Source: Burkholderiaceae bacterium (GTDB taxonomy: Bacteria; Pseudomonadota; Gammaproteobacteria; Burkholderiales; Burkholderiaceae_E). Taken from it: a stretch of DNA of 64,000 bases. Where the stretch lies: assembly GCA_027493945.1 (NCBI GenBank), contig JAOSJU010000001.1:1736001-1800000 (forward strand). Direction: 5' to 3'. Position 1 is the stretch's first letter; each line of letters begins with the position of its first letter. Below the pieces are notes generated by a model. That model searched no databases, was not told the origin of the DNA, and worked only from the letters and a program-made list of their open reading frames with translations. This document shows, piece by piece, positions 1 through 8,200 of this stretch. A program made the position numbers and the translations under genes.

Positions 1-555
1 GGCCGCGAGCAGATGACACTGCTGCTCGGCCGCGTGAAGAGAATGGACCGGCTGATCGACGGCATCCTCCAGTACTCGCGGGTCGGGCGCGTGAAGGAAG
101 CTCGCAGCCGCGTCGACCTGAACGCGCTGGTCGCGGAAACCGTCGACCTGCTGGCGCCGCCGGCGCACATCGGCGTCGAGGTCGGCCCCCTGCCCACGAT
201 CGTGATCGAGCGCACGCGCGCGCAGCAGGTGTTCCAGAACCTGATCGGCAACGCGATCCAGTACATGGACAAGCCGCAAGGGACGATCAGGGTCGATTGC
301 CGGGCCGACGGCGGCGACTGGCATTTCCGGGTCCAGGACAACGGCCCGGGCATCGAGCAGCGCCACTTCGACCGCATCTTCCAGATGTTCCAGTCGTTGA
401 CCGCGCGCGACAAGAAGGAAAGCACGGGAATCGGCCTGACCCTGGTCAAGAAGATCGTGGAAATGCATGGCGGACGCATCTGGCTCGAGTCTAAAATGGG
501 AGTGGGAAGCACTTTCCATTTCACGCTGGCCAGGTCGGCCGTGAGCGCTTCCTGA
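1..555 (+). CDS. Sensor histidine kinase, C-terminal part (start off-window)
   Basis: The frame is open from base 1, so the sensor region and the phosphoacceptor histidine lie upstream of the window. What remains is the end of the dimerisation helix (MDRLIDGILQYSRVGR) and a complete HATPase_c domain: N box QNLIGNAIQYM at about residues 79-89, G1 box DNGPGI at 113-118, F box FDRIFQMF and G2 box TGIGLTLVKK. These bind ATP for autophosphorylation. The layout resembles phytochrome-type or PAS-type kinases, which are often followed by a small single-domain receiver, as here 15 bases downstream. The likely partner is therefore the first receiver at 571. The input signal cannot be judged from this fragment. 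Confidence 0.93.
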   Translation, partial: GREQMTLLLGRVKRMDRLIDGILQYSRVGRVKEARSRVDLNALVAETVDLLAPPAHIGVEVGPLPTIVIERTRAQQVFQNLIGNAIQYMDKPQGTIRVDCRADGGDWHFRVQDNGPGIEQRHFDRIFQMFQSLTARDKKESTGIGLTLVKKIVEMHGGRIWLESKMGVGSTFHFTLARSAVSAS

Positions 556-570
556 AGGCGGGGGCCCGCA

Positions 571-1371
571 GTGCACTTGACGAACAGTTCCATCCTCCTG
601 GTCGAGGACGACGAGGTCGACGCGCTTACCGTGCGGCGCGCGTTCAGGGAACTGAAGGTGACCAACCCGCTGGTCCAGCGCAGCAACGGCGAAGAAGCGC
701 TGCATTTCCTTCGCGAAACCCCCGATGCCGCGCCGTGCCTCATCCTGCTCGACCTGAACATGCCGGTGATGAACGGCATCGAGTTCCTGCAGGTCGTCAA
801 GCAGCACCCGCGGTGGCGGCGCATTCCCGCCGTCGTGCTTACCACCTCCGAGGAAGAGCAGGACCGCATCGCCAGCTTCGACCTGAGCGTTGCCGGCTAC
901 ATGACCAAGCCCGTCGATTACCAGCGCTTCGTCGAGGCGATGCGCACGATCGACGCGTACTGGACGCTCAGCGAAGTCCCCCTGCCTGACCGGCCCGTCG
1001 GTGCCCGCGACCGCGCGATGACTCAGCCGGCCCGCATCCTCCTGGTGGACGACGACGACGTCGATCGGCTGATCTGCCGGCGCGCACTGGCCCACCTCGA
1101 ACCGCAGCCCGTGTTCGCCGACGCCGCCTCGGCCGAGGAAGCGCTGCGCTACCTGCAGGCACACGAGGTCGACGGCGTGCTGCTCGACTACCGGCTGCCC
1201 GACATGGACGGCCTCGACCTGCTCGATCGGCTTGCCGAGCGATCCGTCGACGAGCGGATGGCCGTGATCATGCTCACCGGGGCCGGCGACGTGACGGTCG
1301 CGGTCGAGGCGATGCGCCGGGGTGCGAGCGACTACCGGTCAAGGACGTCGACGGGCGCTTCCAGGCGCTGA
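571..1371 (+). CDS. Double-receiver frame: Rcp1-like response regulator running into the receiver of an RR-kinase
   Basis: As encoded, one GTG-started frame carries two CheY-like receivers. The first (residues about 7-125) has phosphosite D61 in LLDLNMPVMNG and K113 in MTKP, and ends in DAYWTLSEVP, the usual tail of small Rcp1-type regulators. The second starts at an in-frame ATG (1018, MTQPARILLVDDDD) with an Asp in LLDYRLPDMDG, and breaks off just after GASDY. Two separate genes are more likely than a true fusion: one base less in the C5 run at 978-982 would end the first protein at TGA 1019-1021, overlapping ATG 1018, and one base more would end it at TGA 987. The nonsense tail after GASDY results from a second lesion at about 1336. 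Confidence 0.75.
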   Translation: MHLTNSSILLVEDDEVDALTVRRAFRELKVTNPLVQRSNGEEALHFLRETPDAAPCLILLDLNMPVMNGIEFLQVVKQHPRWRRIPAVVLTTSEEEQDRIASFDLSVAGYMTKPVDYQRFVEAMRTIDAYWTLSEVPLPDRPVGARDRAMTQPARILLVDDDDVDRLICRRALAHLEPQPVFADAASAEEALRYLQAHEVDGVLLDYRLPDMDGLDLLDRLAERSVDERMAVIMLTGAGDVTVAVEAMRRGASDYRSRTSTGASRR

Positions 1372-2123
1372 TCCCCGCCATCGTCCAGCGCGCGATGCGC
1401 CAGCGCGAACTGCAGCGGGCCCGGTGGCGCGCCGAGCAGGAGCTCGCGCAGCACCGGCTCGACCTGTCCGACCTCACGCAGCGGCTGATGGTCCAGGAGA
1501 AGTCGCTGGTGCACCGGATCGCGCAGGCCCTTCACGACCAGCTCGGCCAGACGCTGACGGCGATCCGCCCGGGCTTCGACGCGATCGTCGCCGCCCAGAG
1601 CGGCCGGGCGAGTCCCGCAGCGGCCGTGCAACTGCGCCGGGTCGACGCGCTGATCGACCAGGCGGTTCGCGAGGTGCGGCAGGTTCTCGTCGAGCTGCGC
1701 CCGCCGCTGCTGGAAGAGCACGGCCCGGTCGCGGCGCTCGACAACGAATTGCGCAGCCGCACGCCGGGCCATGACGACATCGACCTGCGCCTCGAACCGC
1801 AGGCCGCGGTCGTCGACCTGCGCTGGCCGCCCGACGTCGAATACGCGGCGTTCATGATCGCCCGCGAAGCCATCGCCAACGCGTTGCGCCATGCACATGC
1901 GGCCTCGATTCGCGTTGTTCTCGATGGCGGTCCCGGGGCGCTGCGGGTCGAGATCGTCGACGACGGCGACGGCATGGCGCCGAGCACCGCGCCGGCGCGC
2001 CCCGGACACCTGGGCATGGTCGGGATGCGCGAGCGCGCGATGGCGATCGACGCGCAATACGCGGTGCACTCCAGGGCCGGCGGGGGCACCCGGGTCTGCC
2101 TGCAATGGGAGGCCCGTTCGTGA
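1338..2123 (+). CDS. Histidine kinase portion (NarX/HisKA_3 type) of a frameshifted receiver-kinase
   Basis: This continues the receiver that starts at ATG 1018. After GASDY the expected continuation VKDVDGRFQALIP is found in the next frame, so one base is missing at 1336-1337 (TAC-CG-GTC, expected TAC-CTG-GTC). Restored, the protein would be about 369 residues: receiver, a helical linker (RELQRARWRAEQELAQHRL), a HisKA_3 dimerisation domain with the phospho-His in HRIAQALHDQLGQTL, and a HATPase_c domain with EAIANALRHAHA and DDGDGM. Kinases with this architecture phosphorylate LuxR/NarL-type regulators, and one follows directly at 2137. An N-terminal receiver suggests it is fed by the upstream kinase, forming a phosphorelay. 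The role is inferred from domains and order only. Confidence 0.85.
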   Translation, partial: VKDVDGRFQALIPAIVQRAMRQRELQRARWRAEQELAQHRLDLSDLTQRLMVQEKSLVHRIAQALHDQLGQTLTAIRPGFDAIVAAQSGRASPAAAVQLRRVDALIDQAVREVRQVLVELRPPLLEEHGPVAALDNELRSRTPGHDDIDLRLEPQAAVVDLRWPPDVEYAAFMIAREAIANALRHAHAASIRVVLDGGPGALRVEIVDDGDGMAPSTAPARPGHLGMVGMRERAMAIDAQYAVHSRAGGGTRVCLQWEARS

Positions 2124-2136
2124 GCGGGAGCGGCCG

Positions 2137-2769
2137 GTGAGCCGCCTGTACCTCGTCGACGATCACCTGATCGTGCGCGAAGGGCTGCGTGCGGTGCTCG
2201 AAGCCGCCGGGCACGTCGTGGTCGGCGAGTCGGCGGAGCCGACACCGGCGCTGGCCGATCTCGCGCGGATGTCGCCCGAGGTGCTGCTGCTCGACCTGAG
2301 CATCGGCGAGCGCTCGGGGTTCGAGGTGCTCGCGGAGATCCAGCGGCGCGCGCTGCCGCTGCGCTGCATCGTGCTGACGATGTCGTCGCAGCCGCGCCAC
2401 GTGGCCGAGGCGCTGCGGCTCGGCGCGCTCGGCTACGTGCTGAAGGGCTCGCCTGCGAGCGAGTTGCTGCGCGCCATCGCGTGGGTGCTCGAAGGGCGCC
2501 GCTACCTGAGCGCCGAGGTCGCCGAGCTGGCGGCGCAGGCGTCCACGGGCGCTTCGGCCGACGATGCCTTCGCCACGCTCTCGCCGCGCGAACGGCAGAT
2601 CGTGGCGATGGTCGTCAAGGGCCGCAGCAGCGCCGCGATCGGCCAGCAGCTGCACCTGTCGCCCAAGACGGTCGACACCTACCGCAGTCGCCTGATGACC
2701 AAGCTCGGCGTCGCCGACGTGCCGGCGCTGGTGCGTCTCGCGATCCGGCACGGGCTGATCGAGGCCTGA
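2137..2769 (+). CDS. LuxR/NarL-family response regulator
   Basis: This is a 210-residue protein starting at GTG 2137 (VSRLYLVDDHLIVREG), chosen because the receiver begins there and GGGAGCGG lies just upstream. The receiver has acidic residues DD at 8-9, phosphosite D53 in LLLDLSIGERSG, and K in VLKGSP. The C-terminal LuxR helix-turn-helix contains LSPRERQIVAMVVKGRSS and LSPKTVDTYRSRLMTKLGV. It should bind DNA when phosphorylated, most probably by the NarX-type kinase encoded 13 bases upstream. Target genes are unknown, and nothing nearby shows an obvious operator. The coding sequence ends exactly where a long inverted repeat begins. Confidence 0.9.
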   Translation: MSRLYLVDDHLIVREGLRAVLEAAGHVVVGESAEPTPALADLARMSPEVLLLDLSIGERSGFEVLAEIQRRALPLRCIVLTMSSQPRHVAEALRLGALGYVLKGSPASELLRAIAWVLEGRRYLSAEVAELAAQASTGASADDAFATLSPRERQIVAMVVKGRSSAAIGQQLHLSPKTVDTYRSRLMTKLGVADVPALVRLAIRHGLIEA

Positions 2770-2929
2770 GAGCCTGTGAAAGAATCCGTCACGCCCGCTC
2801 GTCCGTCCCGAACGGCGCCACTCTTCGTTGCAAATGCTCGCCGTAGCCCGTGCTACGGCTGCGCTTTGCGCCTCGATTGACGCTGTTCGGGCCAGCCGCT
2901 CGGGCGCGCCGGATTCATTCACAGGCTCT
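2769..2929. repeat. 161-bp imperfect inverted repeat with nested hairpin (REP/MITE-like)
   Basis: The outer 20 bases AGAGCCTGTGAAAGAATCCG (2769-2788) are the reverse complement of 2910-2929 with one mismatch, and similarity continues inwards for nearly 50 bases per arm. At the same centre (about 2849) sits a perfect hairpin, GCCGTAGC at 2840-2847 with a CCGT loop and GCTACGGC at 2852-2859. It starts at the stop codon of the LuxR-type gene. The concentric structure suggests a mobile non-autonomous repeat or a REP-like element that could act as terminator or RNA stabiliser. No flanking target duplication was recognised. Confidence 0.8.
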
Positions 2930-3052
2930 GAGCGGCAGCGGGCACTCCTGTCCAGACATCCCTACAGACCTGTCGGCGCCGACTGCGTAGAGTCCTCGAC
3001 AGGGTGGCAAGATGGCCGCCGCCGCGGTTCAGCCACTCGAAGGAAGGTGCTC

Positions 3053-3923
3053 GTGGATCCGGTGAATGCCGTAGTCGGGATCGAACGCAGCGAGGGCCGC
3101 GCTGCCCGCAACGCTGCACGCACGGGCGAGTGCGAAGCTCCTGTGCGGGCGCGCGCCGCTGCGGCGCGCCGCAAGCGGTGCTTCGCGCGCAGCCGCCCGG
3201 CGGCCGCTCGCCCGAACGGCGATGTGCTGGCCGTCGTGGCGCACGAACTGCGCAACCCGCTCACGCCGATCCGCATGGTCGCCACGCTTCTGGAAGACGC
3301 GGGTACCGACCGGGCAATGCTGCAGCACCTGCGCGACATCATCGAGCGGCAGGTCGCGCACATGACGCGGCTGGTCGACGACCTGCTCGACGCCTCGCGC
3401 ATCGCCAGCGGAAAACTGAGGCTCGAGCGCTGCGCGGTCGACCTCGCCGACATCCTCGCCGCGACCGCCGACGGCTTCCACTGCTCGACGCAGGCCCGCA
3501 GGCTGCGGCTCGAGCTTTGCCTGCCTCGGGGAGCCGCGTCGATCGACGGCGATCCGGTGCGCCTCGCGCAGGTTTTCGGCAACCCTGGTCGACAACGCCT
3601 GCAAGTTCACCCCCGAAGGCGGCGAAGTCGTCGTGTCGCTCGCGATGCGGGAGAACGAGGCGGTGGTCACCGTGTCGGACAGCGGTATCGGCATGACGGC
3701 CGAAGAGATCGGCGATGTGTTCGAGCCCTACGCGCAGGTGCGGCGGGCCGCGGGCATGAGCCGTGGCGGGCTCGGCATCGGGCTGTCGCTGGTGCGCGAT
3801 ATCGTCGAGGCGCATGGCGGGACGGTGCGCGCCAGCAGCTCTGGCCGGGGGCTGGGCAGCCAGTTCGTCGTCACGCTGCCGGTGGCGTCGAAGCCTGCCT
3901 CGAAGCGCGCCGAGTCCGCGTAG
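3053..3923 (+). CDS. Small sensor histidine kinase without sensor domain (single-base frameshift)
   Basis: The start is probably GTG 3053, with AGGAAGG at 3041-3047 as ribosome site. A basic, low-complexity N-terminus of about 60 residues precedes a HisKA domain with the H box VVAHELRNPLTPIRM. The ATPase domain is split: after LAQVFGN the true continuation LVDNACKFTPEGGEVVVSL lies one frame on, because CCC at 3583-3585 has one base too many. The second part carries the G1 box DSGIGM, the F box VFEPYAQV and the G2 box GGLGIGLSLVRDIV. It has no transmembrane segment or PAS domain and no adjacent receiver gene, so the partner is unknown. The second half is perfectly conserved, which argues for a read error rather than a dead gene. 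Confidence 0.85.
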
Positions 3924-4269
3924 GCAGCAAATCCCGGCGCCGAGCCGGTCGAGGCCAGGCGCCGCAACAACTACGTACCGCAACTGCTGTCGGCCGACGG
4001 CGCACTGACCGCGATCGCGCTGCAGGTGCACATCCGCCGGGAGCCGCTTCCGATGCTCGCGGTGGCCGCGGACGTGTTTGCCGGCTCGTGCATCTTCTCG
4101 ACCTTCTGGCTGTTCATCGCCTGCAGCGTGAAGGCGCGCGAGCGTTTCATGGGGATCGGCCAGGCGCGGACGATGCCGCTGTTCTTGGCGTCGAAGCTGC
4201 ATCCGCGGCTCGCACGGCAGGACCCGCGCCCCCCTCTTCACCCCCTTTCCCAGTCTGGCGCTTTTGATC
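3924..4269 (+). other. Gene-poor stretch with an unrecognised open-frame remnant
   Basis: No convincing gene start is present. In the same frame as the preceding kinase, and directly after its stop, an open frame runs through NNYVPQLLSADGALTAIALQ and a hydrophobic segment (about LPMLAVAADVFAGSCIFSTF) into MPLFLASKLHPRLARQDP at about 4210. Codon use looks coding-like, but no family could be assigned. It may be the broken end of a membrane protein. After 4225 the sequence becomes a pyrimidine-rich leader before the next promoter. Confidence 0.35.
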
Positions 4270-4298
4270 TAGAATGCGACGCATTCGCGTTTGCATTC
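4270..4298 (+). promoter_or_regulatory. Palindromic operator overlapping a -10 element (possible Fur box)
   Basis: GAATGCG-A-CGCATTC (4272-4286) is a perfect inverted repeat, and the half GCATTC recurs at 4293-4298, giving three hexamer copies. A -10-like TAGAAT (4270-4275) overlaps its left arm, so a bound protein would block transcription of the di-heme peroxidase operon. Overlapping AATGCG/GCATT hexamers resemble Fur sites of high-GC betaproteobacteria. The identity of the regulator is inference, and no good -35 was found. Confidence 0.45.
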
Positions 4299-4330
4299 TT
4301 GTTTGTAGACCTCGCCCGGACGCCCTGACG

Positions 4331-5557
4331 ATGCCCGCAGCTTCGCCGATCCTCACCCCGAGCCGTCGCTGGGCGCGCCGTGCGCTGCTGTGGGTCGCCG
4401 CCACGCTGGCGGCCTGTGGCAGCGGCGAGTCCGGCCCGAACCCGGCCACGGGTGCCGGTGCCGGTGCGCTACGGCTGTCGGCGACCGCAGCGCTCGGCGA
4501 AAAGATCTTCCACGACCCCGGCCTTTCGGCCTCGGGCCGCCAGGCGTGCAGCAGTTGCCACGACCCGGACGCGGCGCACGCGCCGGCCAACGCACTCCCC
4601 GTGCAGCCGGGCGGCGTGCTGCTCGACCAGCAGGGCGGGCGGCAGTCGCCGTCGATCCGCTACCTCGACACCAACCGTGCCTTCCGCTTCGCCGACGACG
4701 GCACGCCGACCGGCGGCTTCTTCTGGGACGGGCGCGCCGCATCGCTGCAGCAGCAGGCCGGAGAGCCTTTCCTGAACCCGCGCGAGATGGCCAACGCGAG
4801 CAAGGCCGACGTGGTCGCGCGGCTGTCGCGCGCCGCCTATGCAGCCGACTTTCGCGCGCTGTACGGCGACGACGCGCTCGCCGACGTCGACGGCGCGTTC
4901 CGGCGGATGACGCTCGCGCTGCAGCAGTACCAGCTCGAGGATCGCGCCTTTCATGCCTTCACCAGCAAGTACGACGAATTCCTGCGCGGCCGGGCGACGC
5001 TCACGGAGCGCGAACGGCGCGGCCTGGCGCTGTTCAACGACCCGGCCAGGGGCAACTGTGCCGCCTGTCATCCGTCCGCACCCGGCAGCGACGGCAGCCT
5101 GCCGTTGTTCACCGACTTCAGCTACGACGCGCTGGGCGTACCGCGCAACGCGCAGCTGCAACAGAACGCGGACCCCGGCTTCTTCGATCTCGGCCTGTGT
5201 GCGCGCGCGCCCGGCGACCTCGCGGCGCGCACCGACCTGTGCGGCGCGTTCAAGGTGCCGTCGCTGCGCAACGTCGCGAGGCGCGGCAGCTTCTTCCACA
5301 ACGGCCGCTTCGCGACGCTGAAGGAAGCGCTGACCTTCTACGTGCAGCGCGATACCGATCCGCAGAAGTGGTACCCGGTGGGCGCCGACGGCCGGGTCGT
5401 GAAGTTCGACGACCTGCCCCCGGTGTACCGGGCGAACGTCAACGCGAGCGAAGCGCCGTACAACCGCAAGCCCGGCGACGCGCCGGCGCTCTCCGATAGC
5501 GAGGTCGATGACGTGATCGCGTTCCTGCACACGCTCAGCGACGGCTACCAACCCTGA
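4331..5557 (+). CDS. Di-heme cytochrome c peroxidase family lipoprotein
   Basis: A 408-residue protein from ATG 4331; the upstream ATG at 4274 lies inside the operator and is rejected. The N-terminus has a basic stretch, a hydrophobic core and a lipobox LAAC with lipidation Cys 29, so it is membrane-anchored in the periplasm. Two c-type haem motifs, CSSCH (73-77) and CAACH (243-247), together with FWDGRA and PFLNPREMA, place it in the CcpA/MauG-like family, which reduces peroxides or carries out haem-based oxidations. It is the first gene of a tight set with a porin, an FMN-binding protein and ApbE, suggesting work in envelope electron transfer or metal uptake rather than simple peroxide defence. 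The exact substrate is unknown. Confidence 0.88.
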   Translation: MPAASPILTPSRRWARRALLWVAATLAACGSGESGPNPATGAGAGALRLSATAALGEKIFHDPGLSASGRQACSSCHDPDAAHAPANALPVQPGGVLLDQQGGRQSPSIRYLDTNRAFRFADDGTPTGGFFWDGRAASLQQQAGEPFLNPREMANASKADVVARLSRAAYAADFRALYGDDALADVDGAFRRMTLALQQYQLEDRAFHAFTSKYDEFLRGRATLTERERRGLALFNDPARGNCAACHPSAPGSDGSLPLFTDFSYDALGVPRNAQLQQNADPGFFDLGLCARAPGDLAARTDLCGAFKVPSLRNVARRGSFFHNGRFATLKEALTFYVQRDTDPQKWYPVGADGRVVKFDDLPPVYRANVNASEAPYNRKPGDAPALSDSEVDDVIAFLHTLSDGYQP

Positions 5558-5571
5558 CCCACGGGATTCCC

Positions 5572-6933
5572 ATGAGCCGCACACCTCTTTCGATCGCCCT
5601 CACGACTGCGCTGCTCGGCGCCGCATTGTCGATGCCGGCCCGCGCCCAGACTCCGAGCGAGATCGAGCTGGCGCGCAAGCTCGATCGGCTCGCCGCGGAG
5701 CTCGCCGAAGCGAAAGCGCAACTCGCGACCCTCAGGGCGCAGCGCGGCACCGCCGGCACCGCCGGCACCGCCAGCGCGGCCGCGCCCGTACCCGGCACGG
5801 CAACGCAGCCGCCACCGGCCACGGCCGACGCGACCTCCGGACGCCCGGCAGACGCCGAACGTTCTGCCCGCGTCGAGCGCACGGAACCGGCAACGGTGCT
5901 GAGCAGCTACGGCGAAATCAACTACACGCGCCCCACCAAGGCGTCGGAGAACGCGGAAGTCGACCTGCGCCGCTTCGTGCTCGGCTTCCAGCACCGGATG
6001 GATCCGAAGACCCGGCTGGTCGCGGAGCTCGAGGTCGAGCACGCGGTGAGTTCGGCCGACGACCCGGGCGAAGTGGCGCTCGAGCAGGCTTTCGTCGAGC
6101 GCGAACTCGGGCCGCGCCTCGCGGCGCGCGCGGGCCTGTTCCTCATGCCTGCCGGGATGCTCAACGAGAGCCACGAACCCACCGCCTACTACGGCGTGCA
6201 CCGCAACTTCGTCGAGACCGCGATCATCCCGAGCACCTGGCGCGAGGTCGGCGTCCAACTGATCGGCAACCTCGACAACGGCCTCACCGTGCAGGGCGGC
6301 ATCAGCACCGGCTTCGACCTCGGCAAGTGGGACGCGACGTCGGCCGAAGGCGCGGAGTCGCCGCTCGGCGCGATCCACCAGGAAGGCGCGCAGGCCCGGG
6401 CGCACGACCTCGCCGTGTTCGGCGCGATCAACTGGCGCGGCGTTCCGGGCCTGCTGCTCGGCGGCTCGGTGTTCAGCGGCGAGGCGAGCCACTCGCAGCC
6501 GCTGGTGCCGGGCGCGCGCGTCTCGCTGTGGGACCTGCACGCGCGCTGGACGCCCGGCCGCTGGGACCTGTCCACGGTCTACGCGCGCGGCTCGATCTCG
6601 GACACCGCGGCGCTCAATGCGCCGCTGGTGGGCAACCCGACGCTGATCCCGAAGAGCTTCGACGGCTGGTACCTGCAGGGCGCGTACCGGCTGTGGAGCC
6701 GGGGCGACTACGTGCTCAGCCCGTTCGTGCGGCACGAGCGCTTCAACACCGCGCGCGACTACGCCGATCTCGGCGCGGGGCTGACGCCGCCGGCGGCCGA
6801 CACCGAGCGCGTGACCACGGTCGGCGTGAACTTCCTGGTGGGCCAGGGCGTGGTGCTGAAGGCCGACGTGCAGCGCTTCGGCCAGGTGTCGGCGAACAAC
6901 CGCGTCAACGTCGGCCTGGGCTGGAGCTTCTGA
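5572..6933 (+). CDS. Outer-membrane porin (OprO/OprP-like) with N-terminal coiled coil
   Basis: A 453-residue protein beginning 14 bases after the peroxidase gene. A signal peptide (MSRTPLSIALTTALLG... to AQT) is followed by a short coiled coil (IELARKLDRLAAELAEAKAQ), a Gly/Thr/Ala/Pro-rich linker and a long beta-barrel region with alternating aromatic strands, ending in the C-terminal Phe typical of outer-membrane proteins (VGLGWSF). YGEINYTRP and FVETAIIPSTWREVG are features of phosphate-selective-porin-like proteins, which in many genomes accompany iron or other metal uptake genes. The coiled coil may trimerise or span towards the peptidoglycan. Its stop overlaps the next start (TGATG), indicating translational coupling. 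Confidence 0.85.
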   Translation: MSRTPLSIALTTALLGAALSMPARAQTPSEIELARKLDRLAAELAEAKAQLATLRAQRGTAGTAGTASAAAPVPGTATQPPPATADATSGRPADAERSARVERTEPATVLSSYGEINYTRPTKASENAEVDLRRFVLGFQHRMDPKTRLVAELEVEHAVSSADDPGEVALEQAFVERELGPRLAARAGLFLMPAGMLNESHEPTAYYGVHRNFVETAIIPSTWREVGVQLIGNLDNGLTVQGGISTGFDLGKWDATSAEGAESPLGAIHQEGAQARAHDLAVFGAINWRGVPGLLLGGSVFSGEASHSQPLVPGARVSLWDLHARWTPGRWDLSTVYARGSISDTAALNAPLVGNPTLIPKSFDGWYLQGAYRLWSRGDYVLSPFVRHERFNTARDYADLGAGLTPPAADTERVTTVGVNFLVGQGVVLKADVQRFGQVSANNRVNVGLGWSF

Positions 6934-7451
6934 TGCGCCTGGCGCTGGTCCCCGCCGCGCTGGTCGCCATCGCGCCCGCCAGCGCGTTCGCGGTGCACTA
7001 CCTGAGCGCCGAGCAGGCGCAGAAGCTGATGTTCCCGGACGCCGAACGCTTCGAGGTCCGCGAATTCGCGGCCGACGCCGGATCGACGCGCGCCGGCAGC
7101 GCGCCGATGCAGGTACGCATCGCGCGACGCGGACAGGCCACGCTCGGCTACGTCGTCGTCGACGAGGTCATCGGCAAGTTCGAGTTGATCACCTACGCGG
7201 CCGGCCTGAACCGCGACGGCAGCGTGCGGCAGGTGGAGGTGATGGACTACCGCGAGAGCCACGGCTACGAGATCCGGCTGCCGGCCTGGCGCCGGCAGTT
7301 CGAAGGCAGGACGGCCGCTTCGCCGATCCGCGTGGGCGACGACATCGCCAACATCAGCGGCGCGACGCTGAGCTGCCGCCACGTGACCGACGGCGTGCGC
7401 CGGATCGTCGCGCGGATCGATGCGCTGCGGCGCTCGGGGGCGCTGTCGTGA
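6933..7451 (+). CDS. FMN-binding domain protein, predicted covalently flavinylated
   Basis: A 172-residue exported protein with signal peptide MRLALVPAALVAIAPASAFA. The FMN_bind domain (as in RnfG/NqrC) follows, with GYVVVDEVIGKFELITYAA and the flavinylation signature SGATLS at about residues 142-147, where Thr145 would receive FMN through a phosphoester bond. The modifying enzyme ApbE is encoded next, with overlapping stop and start, which strongly supports the assignment. It should act in the periplasm as a one- or two-electron carrier between a membrane donor and the porin/peroxidase partners. The donor is not proven; the histidine-rich membrane protein at 8188 is the candidate. Confidence 0.85.
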   Translation: MRLALVPAALVAIAPASAFAVHYLSAEQAQKLMFPDAERFEVREFAADAGSTRAGSAPMQVRIARRGQATLGYVVVDEVIGKFELITYAAGLNRDGSVRQVEVMDYRESHGYEIRLPAWRRQFEGRTAASPIRVGDDIANISGATLSCRHVTDGVRRIVARIDALRRSGALS

Positions 7452-8200
7452 CCCCAGCCGCCGCGGCAGGCGCCTGGCGGCGACGCGCGCGGCCGCTGCT
7501 CGGCACGCTGGTCGAGGTCGGGCTGCGCGACGGCGAAGCGCCTGGCGACGGCGAGGCCGCGGTGCGCGCCGCGTTCGAGGCGATCGCGCACGTGCAGGCC
7601 TGCATGTCGCGCTTCGACCCGGCGAGCGACCTCTCGCGCTTCCACGCCCTCGCGCCGGGGCAGGCCGTCGTCGTCGACCCCGCGACGGCCGAGGTGCTGC
7701 AGGCGGCGCGCTGGCTGCACGAGGAAACCGGCGGCGCGTTCGACGTGAGCCTGGGCAGCGGCGCGCGCGGCTGGCGCTGCACCGGGGTGCGACTCGAACG
7801 CGTCTCGGCCTCGGCGACGATCGACCTCGGAGGGATCGCAAAGGGCCATGCGGTCGATCGCGCGGTCCGGGTGCTGCAGCAGCACGGTTGCGCGTCGGGA
7901 TGGGTCAACGCCGGCGGCGACCTGCGGGTCTTCGGCGAAGCCTGCGTGCCGGTGATGCTTCGCGACGAGGCGCGTGGCGGCGTGCGGCCTTTCGCATCGC
8001 TGGCCGATGCGGCGCTCGCGAGCAGCCATTTCGGTCCCGACAGCCGTTCGCGCGCATGGGGCGCGAGGCGCCCCTGCCGGGTGAGCGTGGCCGCACCTTG
8101 CTGCCTGTGGGCCGATGCGCTGACCAAGGTGGTAGCGGTGAGCGGCGACGCGCGGCACGCGGTGCTGGCGAAATGCGAGGCGCAGGCATGGCTTCACTGA
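7448..8200 (+). CDS. apbE: FAD:protein FMN transferase ApbE
   Basis: A 250-residue protein from GTG 7448, overlapping the preceding stop (GTGA). Family motifs are RPLLGTLVEV, MSRFDPASDLSRF, the flavin/Mg site DLGGIAKGHAVDRA (about 126-139), VNAGGDLR and the C-terminal ADALTKVV. ApbE transfers FMN from FAD to a Thr/Ser in partner proteins, here presumably the FMN-binding protein encoded immediately upstream. No lipobox or clear signal peptide is seen (it begins MTPAAAAGAWRRRARPLL), whereas many ApbE proteins are exported, so it may work in the cytoplasm or have a start that is hard to see. It is shorter than the usual 300-350 residues. Confidence 0.9.
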   Translation: MTPAAAAGAWRRRARPLLGTLVEVGLRDGEAPGDGEAAVRAAFEAIAHVQACMSRFDPASDLSRFHALAPGQAVVVDPATAEVLQAARWLHEETGGAFDVSLGSGARGWRCTGVRLERVSASATIDLGGIAKGHAVDRAVRVLQQHGCASGWVNAGGDLRVFGEACVPVMLRDEARGGVRPFASLADAALASSHFGPDSRSRAWGARRPCRVSVAAPCCLWADALTKVVAVSGDARHAVLAKCEAQAWLH

